Below are positions 14,449 through 21,435 of a DNA stretch of 30,622 nt, piece by piece. Location: the NCBI GenBank assembly GCA_937895465.1, contig CALAYY010000137.1:1-30622 (forward strand). The letters are read 5' to 3'. Under the pieces are notes generated by a model. The model did not search any database and had not been told where the DNA came from. It was given only the letters and a program-made list of their open reading frames with translations. Each line of letters begins with the position of its first letter. Positions within the stretch are counted from its first letter, which is position 1. The DNA comes from an uncultured Clostridia bacterium. Lineage in GTDB: Bacteria; Bacillota; Clostridia; Christensenellales; DUVY01. The position numbers and the translations under genes are program-made.

Positions 14449-14536
14449 CCTCCTTGTCTAAATATACCGACTTATAGAAAACTAAGCCTTCTTTATCTAA
14501 AGTTGTGTGGCATTGCCTTACCGCAATGAAGGAGCC
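14449..14536 (+). repeat. Dispersed hairpin repeat, family 1 (with a partial second unit)
   Basis: A partial unit (AAGTCCTCCTTGTCTAAA, from 14452) precedes a fuller one at 14471-14530. The fuller unit reads CTTATAGAAAACTAAGCC, then TCTTTATCTAAAGTTGTG, then the arms GGCATTGC and GCAATG. The second hairpin arms differ from the 7979 copy, so the hairpin is kept while its sequence varies. It lies between the DUF421 gene and the mnmG promoter. Confidence 0.75.
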
Positions 14537-14637
14537 TTTAACTTTTTTTATCTTATGTAGCTAATAAAATGCTAAACCTTCTCATCTTTTAATCTGCAAA
14601 CTTTTAACAACTGTCTTTATTTTTTTGGTCAAGACGG

Positions 14638-14667
14638 TTGATTTGTTAATGCTTTAGGATATATAAT
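14638..14667 (+). promoter_or_regulatory. Probable promoter of mnmG
   Basis: TTGATT (14638-14643) and a perfect TATAAT (14662-14667) are 18 bases apart, 53 bases before the mnmG ATG. Confidence 0.6.
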
Positions 14668-14720
14668 TATTTAGCTTTGACAGATAATTAATATGTAACA
14701 AAGTTTTTAGGATTTTTTAA

Positions 14721-16595
14721 ATGACTCTAACGAAAGACAATAATAATCAATATAAATTTGATGCGGCAATAATCGGCGGCGGTCATGCTGCTGCAGAAGC
14801 TGCTTTGGCATGTGCTCGCACAGGATTGAAAACTTGTATGCTTATACTTAATCTGGATTCTATCGGGCTTTTGGCATGCAACCCTTCTATAGGCGGAACA
14901 TCCAAAGGGCATCTGGTAAGAGAAATTGATTCTCTCGGCGGACAGATGGGAATAGAAGCAGATAAGTCGCTGATACAGCTTCGTATGCTCAATTCAAGTA
15001 AAGGTGCGGCTGTTCAGAGTCTGCGTGCCCAAATAGACAAGAATAAATATCATACCAATATGAAAGCGACATTAGAAAACACTCCTAACTTGCGGGTAAG
15101 ACAAGCCGAAGCTGTTGAACTATTGACTGACGGCAAAAAAATTAAGGGTGTGAAAACATTATATAACCAAATATATTATGCCGATACGGTTATTGTGGCA
15201 ACAGGCGTTTATCTAAAATCAAACACAATAATTGGCTCTATTATAGAACAAAAAGGGCCGTCCGGACTTTCACGTGCCAATTATCTTTCTGACAGTATTG
15301 AAAAAATCGGTCATACACTTAGACGGTTCAAGACTGGCACACCGCCCCGTCTCAACGGCAGAACAATAGATTATTCACAATTTGAAATTCAGCATGGAGA
15401 GCCGTGTTATACCTTTTCGGCAATGTCAGAGTCAATTGAATATGACCTTGCGCCGTGTTATCTTGGATACACCAATGAGCATACTCATGAGATAATAAGA
15501 GAAAACATACATCTTGCACCTATGTACAGCGGACTTATAAAAGGTACAGGAACAAGATATTGCCCTGCAATAGAAGACAAGATAATGCGCTTTCAAGATA
15601 AAAGCCGTCATCAGTTTTTCTTAGAGCCTGAAGGGTTGGATACTGCAGAAATTTATCTTCAAGGAATAAGCACTTCTATGCCTTTAGATATTCAGGAAAA
15701 AATAATTCACAGCATTAAGGGATTAGAAAACGCAGAGATAATGCGTGATGCTTATGCTATAGAATATGACTGCATTGACTCTCTAACACTAAAGCCTACA
15801 CTTGAAAGCAAGCTGATTGAAGGGCTTTATTTTGCAGGTCAGGTCAACGGAACAAGCGGATATGAAGAAGCTGCCTGTCAGGGACTTATGGCAGGGCTTA
15901 ACGCTTCATTAAAAATCAAAAATAAGCCGCCTTTGATATTAGGGAGAGATCAGGCTTATATAGGTGTTTTGATAGATGACCTTACCACAAAAGGCACTAA
16001 CGAACCGTACCGAATGATGACTTCAAGAGCGGAATTTAGGCTTAATCTTCGCCAGGATAATGCTGACCTTAGACTTACCCAAATAGGATATGAAACTGGA
16101 TTGGTTACAAAACAACGGTATGAAAAATATCTGACTAAGCTTGAAAAAATACAAAAAATAACTTCAATGCTTGATAAAAGCTTGTCGCCTAAGGCGGTCA
16201 ATCCAATATTAGAAAAAGCAGGTCAGCCTATTGTTAAATCAGGCATAACTTTGAAAGAACTACTCAAAAGAAATGATGTTACTAGCGACCAAATCAAAAC
16301 ACTTGACGAATTAAAAGATTCCCAACAAGATGCAATTGAACAAGTACTGATAAACACGCGTTATGAAGGCTATATTGCACGCACCAAAAAGAATATTGAC
16401 GATGTAAAAAAGCTGGAAGAATTTAAACTGCCTGAAAACTTAGACTATAATACACTTGCAGGCTTAAGAATAGAAGCACGCCAAAAACTTCAAAAAATAA
16501 GGCCATTGACATTGGGACAGGCGTCAAGAATAAGCGGGGTAAATCCCGCGGACATCAATGTGTTGCTATTGTATCTTAAGACAAAAAAGGATTGA
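14721..16595 (+). CDS. mnmG: tRNA uridine-5-carboxymethylaminomethyl(34) synthesis enzyme MnmG
   Basis: This 624-residue FAD protein works with the GTPase MnmE to build cmnm5U at wobble position 34 of certain tRNAs. The dinucleotide-binding motif GGGHAAAEAALACAR is near residue 18. The family signatures GLLACNPSIGGTSKGHLVRE (about 48-67) and FKTGTPPRLNGRT are clear, as is the C-terminal RAEFRLNLRQDNADLRLT. The tail LGQASRISGVNPADINVLLLYL matches the MnmE/tRNA-binding end. The length is normal and all motifs are intact. rsmG follows 3 bases after the stop, the usual gidA-gidB pair near the origin. mnmE, normally just upstream, is not in the window. Confidence 0.97.
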   Translation: MTLTKDNNNQYKFDAAIIGGGHAAAEAALACARTGLKTCMLILNLDSIGLLACNPSIGGTSKGHLVREIDSLGGQMGIEADKSLIQLRMLNSSKGAAVQSLRAQIDKNKYHTNMKATLENTPNLRVRQAEAVELLTDGKKIKGVKTLYNQIYYADTVIVATGVYLKSNTIIGSIIEQKGPSGLSRANYLSDSIEKIGHTLRRFKTGTPPRLNGRTIDYSQFEIQHGEPCYTFSAMSESIEYDLAPCYLGYTNEHTHEIIRENIHLAPMYSGLIKGTGTRYCPAIEDKIMRFQDKSRHQFFLEPEGLDTAEIYLQGISTSMPLDIQEKIIHSIKGLENAEIMRDAYAIEYDCIDSLTLKPTLESKLIEGLYFAGQVNGTSGYEEAACQGLMAGLNASLKIKNKPPLILGRDQAYIGVLIDDLTTKGTNEPYRMMTSRAEFRLNLRQDNADLRLTQIGYETGLVTKQRYEKYLTKLEKIQKITSMLDKSLSPKAVNPILEKAGQPIVKSGITLKELLKRNDVTSDQIKTLDELKDSQQDAIEQVLINTRYEGYIARTKKNIDDVKKLEEFKLPENLDYNTLAGLRIEARQKLQKIRPLTLGQASRISGVNPADINVLLLYLKTKKD

Positions 16596-16598
16596 TGT

Positions 16599-17258
16599 AT
16601 GATAGATTTGAAATTGTTGTCTGAGAGCATTAATAATGAGCCAAAGTTTGAGATTTTTTATAACAGATTGATTGAGACCAATCAAAAAATGAACCTTACC
16701 GCAATTACTCAAAAAGATGAGGTTTATCTCAAGCATTTTTTGGACAGCGTTACCGCAACAGAGTTTATAAGTAATAATTCTTACGTTTTGGATATAGGCT
16801 GCGGCGCAGGATTTCCTTCCTTACCTTTAAAAATTATCCGCCCTGACTTAAAATTTCTGCTTGTGGATTCATCGTTAAAAAAGCTAGGCTTTGTAAATGA
16901 ACTGATAAAAGAGCTTGAGCTAAACGATATCCAAACATTACATACACGCATAGAGGATTTGAAACATAGGGATTTTGATTGTGTTATTGCGCGTGCGGTT
17001 GCACCTCTTAATATATTATGTGAATATGCCTTGCCATATTTGCGGCTTAACGGTTTGGCAGTTTTTTATAAAGCGGATATAACGCAAGAGCTAGACCAAG
17101 CAAAACACGCTATTAAATTTTTGGGCGGAAGTGTTATTGATACTATAGAATTTGATTTGGAGGGCAATAAGCGGATATTAGTTTTGATAAAAAAAGTTAT
17201 CAATACTCCCAAAGGTTATCCCCGCCCTCAAAATAAGCCGCGTAAAAATCCTTTGTAA
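16599..17258 (+). CDS. rsmG: 16S rRNA (guanine-527-N7) methyltransferase RsmG
   Basis: This 219-residue SAM-dependent methyltransferase shows N-terminal helices with TNQKMNLTAI, the glycine-rich SAM motif VLDIGCGAGFPSLPLKII (about 64-81), and LVDSSLKKLGFV (motif II). It also has the conserved IARAVAPL and an NKRILVLIKK strand at the end. The enzyme methylates G527 of 16S rRNA. AAGGATTG overlapping the mnmG stop region provides the ribosome binding site, so the two genes are one operon. The C-terminal NTPKGYPRPQNKPRKNPL is typical of the family. Confidence 0.96.
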   Translation: MIDLKLLSESINNEPKFEIFYNRLIETNQKMNLTAITQKDEVYLKHFLDSVTATEFISNNSYVLDIGCGAGFPSLPLKIIRPDLKFLLVDSSLKKLGFVNELIKELELNDIQTLHTRIEDLKHRDFDCVIARAVAPLNILCEYALPYLRLNGLAVFYKADITQELDQAKHAIKFLGGSVIDTIEFDLEGNKRILVLIKKVINTPKGYPRPQNKPRKNPL

Positions 17259-17320
17259 TATATTTTTATCATAATTTGGCGGTATTTGTTGTTTTTTGAT
17301 TTTACTGTACAATTTTGTAA

Positions 17321-17349
17321 TTGTATTGATATTATATTTATGTTATAAT
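17321..17349 (+). promoter_or_regulatory. Probable promoter of parA
   Basis: TTGTAT (17321-17326) and a perfect TATAAT (17344-17349) are separated by 17 bases. This would give parA a transcript separate from mnmG-rsmG. Confidence 0.6.
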
Positions 17350-17382
17350 TATTGATATCAAAGGAGATTGTATTTTACTACT

Positions 17383-18195
17383 ATGGGAAAGATAATTGCC
17401 TTTACCAATCAAAAAGGCGGAGTAGGCAAAACCACAACTTGCATCAATATGTCTGCATATCTTGCCGCCATGGGCAAAAAGGTTTTGTCTGTTGACCTTG
17501 ATCCACAAGGAAACGCTACTAGCGGTCTTGGTATTCAAAAAAGCAAATTGACCAAATCAATTTATAATGCTCTTATGGGAGACTGTCCTATAGATGATGT
17601 AATTGCTCCTACCGGAGTGGATAATCTGGATATAATCCCTTCTAATATTGACCTTGCCGGCGCTGAAGTTGAAATGGTATATCTTGAACAGCGTGAAAAG
17701 CTGCTGCAAGGCGTTTTGAATAAGCTCAAAAATACTTACGACTATATATGTGTTGATTGTCCGCCTTCATTAGGACTTCTTACTATCAATGCGCTTACTG
17801 CATGTGACTCTGTAATCATTCCTATTCAAAGCGAATTTTTTGCACTTGAGGGCTTAAGCCAATTAATGAACACTGTAAAACTTGTTAAAAAACATCTTAA
17901 TCCCGCCATAGAAATAGATGGTGTTTTGCTTACAATGTTTGACGGAAGGTCTAATCTTGTCAACAATGTAGCCGATGAAATTTATAAGTATTTTGGTAAT
18001 AAGGTGTTTGAAGTCAAAATCCCACGTAACATCAGACTTGGAGAAGCTCCAAGCTACGGACTGCCCATAATGCAATATGATCCAAAAAGCTCAGGTGCTT
18101 TTTCATATCAGGCATTTACGGAAGAGTTCCTTAAGCGAAATAATGATGATTTTATAAAAATAGAAGACCCTTCAGCTTTAAGAAAAAAGTATTAA
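17383..18195 (+). CDS. parA: Chromosome-partitioning ATPase ParA (Soj)
   Basis: This 270-residue deviant Walker ATPase opens with MGKIIAFTNQKGGVGKTTT, with the signature lysine (Lys11) and Lys16 in the P-loop. It continues with LSVDLDPQGNATSGLG (Walker A'), CVDCPPSLGLLTINAL (Walker B region) and PRNIRLGEAPSYGLP near the end. Soj drives segregation and regulates DnaA activity together with ParB. The family N-terminus fixes the ATG at 17383. The only strong ribosome binding site (AAGGAG, 17361-17366) lies 16 bases from it and 1 base from a TTG at 17368, so initiation may be weak or unusual. parB is not next to it: it lies 2.3 kb downstream on the opposite strand. Confidence 0.95.
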   Translation: MGKIIAFTNQKGGVGKTTTCINMSAYLAAMGKKVLSVDLDPQGNATSGLGIQKSKLTKSIYNALMGDCPIDDVIAPTGVDNLDIIPSNIDLAGAEVEMVYLEQREKLLQGVLNKLKNTYDYICVDCPPSLGLLTINALTACDSVIIPIQSEFFALEGLSQLMNTVKLVKKHLNPAIEIDGVLLTMFDGRSNLVNNVADEIYKYFGNKVFEVKIPRNIRLGEAPSYGLPIMQYDPKSSGAFSYQAFTEEFLKRNNDDFIKIEDPSALRKKY

Positions 18196-18255
18196 TGTTT
18201 GCAATTACAGAACAAGAATAGATGTTTTTATTGACAATTTCAAGATAGATTATTA

Positions 18256-18290
18256 AATAAGCTCTTTTATCAAAAGAAGCTTATTTTTTT
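18256..18290 (+). terminator. Intrinsic terminator of parA
   Basis: AATAAGCT (18256-18263) and AGCTTATT (18278-18285) form the base, and CTTTT/AAAAG extends the stem around an ATC loop, followed by a T run. It ends parA transcription before the repeat cluster. Confidence 0.85.
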
Positions 18291-18295
18291 ATTAC

Positions 18296-18412
18296 AGTAG
18301 ATAGAAAGCAAAGCCTTCTTGATCCAAATTTATTATCGCTTTTAGAATGCTAAGCCTCCTTGTCCAAAGGAGGTGGCTTTCGCCTTGGCGAAAGACGGAA
18401 GATTTATTTATT
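18296..18412 (+). repeat. Dispersed hairpin repeat, family 1 (partial plus complete unit)
   Basis: A degenerate unit (from ATAGAAAGCAAAGCCTTCTT) is followed by a complete one at 18351-18408. The complete unit has arms CCTCCTT/AAGGAGG (18355-18373) and the second hairpin CTTTCGCC-tt-GGCGAAAG (18377-18394). It ends in GACGGAAGATTTATT. The second stem is wholly different in sequence from the other copies while occupying the same position. No coding frame is present. Confidence 0.8.
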
Positions 18413-18504
18413 AAAGCACTTTAAATCATTTTGAGAAATCTATCAAGTCAAAAGAACTATATAAAAGCTACCATTCTCATTATTCTTTTTATGATTGTAA
18501 TAAA

Positions 18505-18554
18505 TTAATCCTCAGTCGCTGGCGCGACAGCTCCTTTTGATAAAGGAGCCTTTA
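18505..18554 (-). repeat. Dispersed hairpin repeat, family 2
   Basis: This is the reverse-oriented unit TTAATCCTCA, then GTCGC-tggc-GCGAC, then AGCTCCTTTTGATAAAGGAGCC. It matches the 8112-8160 copy at both ends while the small second hairpin differs by compensated changes. Confidence 0.8.
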
Positions 18555-18580
18555 GGTTTACCTATAGCTTTATCTATTAA

Positions 18581-18665
18581 ATGACTTTTTGCGGGCATGT
18601 ACCGCAAAAAGGACTCTGCTTCAAGTCCGACCAAAATTGCTAAAAGCAATTTTGCGTTTGGTCGG
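18581..18665 (+). repeat. Hairpin repeat, family 3, with an adjoining long hairpin
   Basis: The segment from ATGACTTTTTGCGG carries a 9-bp stem (TTTTTGCGG, 18586-18594, with CCGCAAAAA, 18602-18610) and continues to GGACTCTGCTT. A related but stemless copy is at 18871-18905. Immediately after comes a long imperfect hairpin (CCGACCAA from 18627 with TTGGTCGG ending 18665) that is followed by TTTT. Confidence 0.6.
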
Positions 18666-18667
18666 CT

Positions 18668-18718
18668 TTTAATCCTCAGTCGCTGGCGCGCCAGCTCCTT
18701 TTGATAAAGGAGCCTTTG
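18668..18718 (-). repeat. Dispersed hairpin repeat, family 2 (second copy in the cluster)
   Basis: It is nearly identical to 18505-18554. One base change turns the small hairpin into the perfect 12-base palindrome CTGGCGCGCCAG (18683-18694). The ends AATCCTCAGTC and GGAGCCTTT are conserved. Confidence 0.8.
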
Positions 18719-18735
18719 GTACTTATCATCTTAGA

Positions 18736-18806
18736 ACTTATAGACAGCAAAGCCTCCTTTGTCTAAAGATGTGTGGCACTACTGCAAGGCAATGACAGAT
18801 GATTAA
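18736..18806 (+). repeat. Dispersed hairpin repeat, family 1 (diverged)
   Basis: It reads ACTTATAGACAGCAAAGCC, then TCCTTTGTCTAAAGATGTG, then GGCACTACTGCAAGGCAATG and a GATGATTAAT tail. The second hairpin is broken in this copy. Confidence 0.7.
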
Positions 18807-18870
18807 TTTTACAGAGCAAATAACTAGCATTATGAAAGACCTATTAAGTCAAAAAAACATTATCAAAAAA

Positions 18871-18905
18871 ATGACTTCTTGCAGGGCTTTTGAAGGACTC
18901 TGCTT
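18871..18905 (+). repeat. Hairpin repeat, family 3 (truncated)
   Basis: ATGACTTCTTGCAGGGCTTT followed by GAAGGACTCTGCTT aligns with 18581-18622, but it lacks the complementary arm. Confidence 0.5.
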
Positions 18906-18934
18906 AACTCAATAAAAAAGGAAGTTTTTAGTTG

Positions 18935-18965
18935 AAAAAAACCGCTGAAATTCAGCGGTTTTTTT
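18935..18965. terminator. Intrinsic terminator of cvpA (bidirectional)
   Basis: Ten-base perfect arms AACCGCTGAA (18940-18949) and TTCAGCGGTT (18951-18960) are flanked by A runs on the left and T runs on the right. It lies just past the cvpA stop on the minus strand and closes the gene-free stretch from 18196. Confidence 0.9.
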
Positions 18966-18984
18966 GACCCAAAAAAATTAGCTA

Positions 18985-19746
18985 TTATACATTTATTACA
19001 GCCGGTATCATTCCTGAAAGCCCGCTGAAAATGTTGCTGTTACCGAATATCTTATTGATTATCAGAAAGATTATTTTACTGATTTCCTTGGCAACATAAG
19101 TCTGTTCAAATGCTTGTTTAACAGGTGTTAAAAATGATAAGTTAATCAAAAAGCCAAACACTATCAAAATCACAGAAACAGTTATTGCACCTTTGATAAA
19201 TCCTATAAACAGTCCAAAGAATTTATCTATGTCATTGATTGTTTTCTGACCTTTGATTTTATCAATTATTTTTTCCAAAGATCTTATAAGTATTCTCAAT
19301 ATCAAAAACACAACTAAAGCCATTGCAATATAAAACACTACCTTAGCCAAAACCATAGCCATTGCGTAATTTATAGTCTCGCCCTGAAATGCTCCGCCTG
19401 ACATACCGCTTAGGATTTTGGTAAACATAGGAATGAGTACACTCCATAACCCGCCAATAGCTTCATTAATTTCTTCTTGTGTAGCTCCTACCGTCACACC
19501 GTTAAAGTCAGGCAGCTTTGACATAAAAAACGATGTCAAACTGTCTGTTTTCCCTGCAAATAAATTATTTATGAAAGGTACTTCATAAAACTTATTTCCT
19601 AAGAAATACACCACTAAAACAGCTATTATTAACGATATCGCAGTACCGAACAATGAGGTTATTGACTTTAATGCGCCTTTATAAGCCCCGTAGAGCGTAA
19701 AAATCAATAATATGCCAATTACTATACCGTCTATTATCAGCGCCAT
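18985..19746 (-). CDS. CvpA-family membrane protein
   Basis: This 253-residue protein opens with IIDGIVIGILLIFTLYGAYKGALKSI, the family's N-terminal signature. Membrane helices lie at about 5-26, 29-50, 128-152 and 185-210, with an extracellular loop rich in Phe/Asn around residues 60-110. GGAGG precedes the ATG at good spacing. CvpA proteins are multi-pass membrane proteins linked to colicin V export in E. coli and to envelope maintenance in Firmicutes, and are often annotated near the ParB/YyaC region. The middle insertion makes it longer than the ~180-residue members. It is transcribed divergently from the yyaC pseudogene. Confidence 0.82.
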   Translation of the reverse strand: MALIIDGIVIGILLIFTLYGAYKGALKSITSLFGTAISLIIAVLVVYFLGNKFYEVPFINNLFAGKTDSLTSFFMSKLPDFNGVTVGATQEEINEAIGGLWSVLIPMFTKILSGMSGGAFQGETINYAMAMVLAKVVFYIAMALVVFLILRILIRSLEKIIDKIKGQKTINDIDKFFGLFIGFIKGAITVSVILIVFGFLINLSFLTPVKQAFEQTYVAKEISKIIFLIINKIFGNSNIFSGLSGMIPAVINV

Positions 19747-19791
19747 TATAAGCCTCCTTTTGTCTTTATAAAGTATTATTTTTATATATTT

Positions 19792-19804
19792 GGGAATAAT
19801 TCCC
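19792..19804. promoter_or_regulatory. Palindrome between divergent cvpA and yyaC
   Basis: GGGAATAATTCCC is a perfect 13-bp inverted repeat in the 91-base divergent spacer. It could be an operator for either gene; no regulator can be named. Confidence 0.3.
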
Positions 19805-19837
19805 TAATACATTATTTATTATACTAAGGCTTTGATT

Positions 19838-20405
19838 ATGAAAAGTGTTTTATTTCAATCCGAATCTTTAATGCATTCTCTCTCAAATATGCTTTTGAGA
19901 AAGCTTAGGCTTTTCAAATCATTGCCAGTTATCTTGTGTATTGGAAGCGACCGCATAACAGGTGACTGTCTGGGCCCTTTGTGCGGGCATTTATTAATCA
20001 ATACCTATAACACACCTTGTTATGTTTACGGCACATTGTCTATGCCTGTAACCGCTCAAAATCTTCAGACTACTTTGGACTTTATAAAAGTCCGACACCC
20101 AAAAAATCTGGGCAGTCGATGCCAGCATAGGCAATCCAAAAGATGTAGGACTAATTAAGTTAAACACTGGAATTTATCCCGGTTCTTCTATAGGACACCC
20201 TCTGCCAAAATCAGGCTCTTTGGGCATCTCCGCCTGTGTCGCTTCGCAAGTTAATAATGATTTTCAAACTGCACGGTTAGGCAGTGTATATAATCTTGCT
20301 GACAAGATTGCTCAGTCTCTTAACAAAAGTATCCGAATCCATATAAGTCTGCAAAAAATATATAACGCTTCCTCTAATGACAATATTATATCATCAGTCA
20401 ATTAA
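19838..20405 (+). pseudogene. yyaC: Frameshifted YyaC-type (DUF1256) spore protease-like gene
   Basis: The first frame (ATG 19838) has the DUF1256 features LPVILCIGSDRITGDCLGP, then GPLCGHLLI and VYGTLSMPVTAQNL. It then runs out of homology at the six-A run at 20101-20106. The family pattern continues in another frame (KIWAVDASIGNPKDVGLIKL, then GIYPGSSIGHPLPKSGSLGI, then TARLGSVYNLADKIAQSL) to the stop at 20403-20405. Removing one A restores a single protein of about 188 residues. YyaC-type proteins are related to the germination protease Gpr and are found in spore formers; in Bacillus subtilis yyaC lies near spo0J, as here. Loss of function, slippage on the A run, or a sequence error are all possible. 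Confidence 0.8.
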
Positions 20406-20441
20406 GCAATAATTAAATAACGATTAAAAACAGATTAAAAA

Positions 20442-20457
20442 TGTTTCACGTGAAACA
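20442..20457. promoter_or_regulatory. parS centromere site
   Basis: TGTTTCACGTGAAACA is a perfect 16-bp match to the conserved chromosomal parS of Firmicutes, embedded in a longer perfect palindrome (20439-20460). It lies 1 base beyond the parB stop codon. ParB loads here and slides along DNA as a CTP-dependent clamp. Because the palindrome is followed by T-rich DNA on the minus strand, it might also help end parB transcription. Confidence 0.97.
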
Positions 20458-20458
20458 T

Positions 20459-21340
20459 TTAGCTTTTTTGTCTTTTTAAATCTTCTATTAATTCGCAAAT
20501 TCTGTCAAGGTCATCTTTGGAAAAATAATCTATATATATCCTGCCCTTCTTCTCATTGCCAAGTGCTGTAACCTTGGTAGCAAAAACTCTCTGCATATCA
20601 TAAATAAGTTCTTTTAATTCTAAGCTAGGCTCTTGCGTTTTTTTGACTTCTTCTTTGGGAGTAAGATACTTTTTGACTGCAGTTTCCAAATCTCTTACTG
20701 ACATCTGTTTTTCTATGGCAAGCCTTGCCAGCTTCAACTGAGCGTTATCATCTTCTATAGCCAAAAGTGCTCTTGCATGTCCAGCACTCAAGCTTCCGTT
20801 CATTATCATATCTAAAATGTCTCTATTAAGAGATAACAGTCTCAAGGTATTGGTTATGGCAGGACGGCTCTTGCCCAGTCTTTCTGCTACTTTTTCTTGA
20901 GTATAATTATACTCACTCATCAATTTTTTTATTGCCTTAGCAGCCTCAATAGGATTGAGATCTTCTCTTTGCAAATTTTCTATTAATGATATCTCGCTTA
21001 TTTTCTGGTCAGAATAATCTTTTATGATTGCAGGCACTTTGTTAAGACCGGCTATTTTTGAAGCACGCCATCTTCGCTCTCCTGCAATTATCATATAACC
21101 TTCATCTCTTTTGGTTACTATAAGAGGCTGTATAACTCCGTGAATTTTTATAGAATCCGCAAGCTCTTGTAAAGCCTTTTCATCAAAAACTTTTCTGGGC
21201 TGATTGGGATTAGGAAAAATTTTATCTATCTCAATTTCTGATTCTTGTTCATTAGTTTGTGAAACGCTTATTCTTTCACCATAGTCATTATCTCCAAATA
21301 AAGAATCTAATCCCCGCCCCAAACCTTTTTTTAATGCCAT
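20459..21340 (-). CDS. parB: Chromosome-partitioning protein ParB (Spo0J), CTP-dependent clamp
   Basis: This 293-residue protein starts at an ATG with GAAAGGAG 7 bases upstream. It shows the short N-terminal ParA-contact segment KKGLGRGLDSLFG, the CTP-binding region with IHGVIQPLIV and GERRWRA (87-93), ENLQREDLNPIEAA (121-134), and the helix-turn-helix TQEKVAERLGKSRPAITNTL that recognises parS. A C-terminal dimerisation domain ends in LKRQKS. All landmarks are intact. ParB nucleates segregation complexes at parS and loads SMC. A parS sits directly after the gene and the oriC-like region directly before it. Unlike the usual soj-spo0J operon, it is transcribed alone and toward parA. Confidence 0.97.
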   Translation of the reverse strand: MALKKGLGRGLDSLFGDNDYGERISVSQTNEQESEIEIDKIFPNPNQPRKVFDEKALQELADSIKIHGVIQPLIVTKRDEGYMIIAGERRWRASKIAGLNKVPAIIKDYSDQKISEISLIENLQREDLNPIEAAKAIKKLMSEYNYTQEKVAERLGKSRPAITNTLRLLSLNRDILDMIMNGSLSAGHARALLAIEDDNAQLKLARLAIEKQMSVRDLETAVKKYLTPKEEVKKTQEPSLELKELIYDMQRVFATKVTALGNEKKGRIYIDYFSKDDLDRICELIEDLKRQKS

Positions 21341-21435
21341 AATACTCTCCTTTCTTTTGAAAATATTTTATCATATATAAAGGTTTTTTTCAATAATAAT
21401 ATATTCATATTAGTTATGATAACATAAACAATAAT

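Noticed and set aside
17368..17382. TTG at 17368 as the parA start
   Set aside because: It is 1 base from the AAGGAG and adds five residues absent from the family; the conserved MGKIIAF start at 17383 was preferred, although its ribosome binding site spacing is long.
18240..18960. Repeat cluster considered as a CRISPR array
   Set aside because: The units are palindromic, irregularly spaced, in both orientations and without equal-length spacers; no cas gene is in the window.
20090..20120. Programmed ribosomal frameshift as the explanation of split yyaC
   Set aside because: There is no slippery heptamer with a downstream pseudoknot that I can draw, and the family is not known to use frameshifting; mutation or sequence error is simpler.
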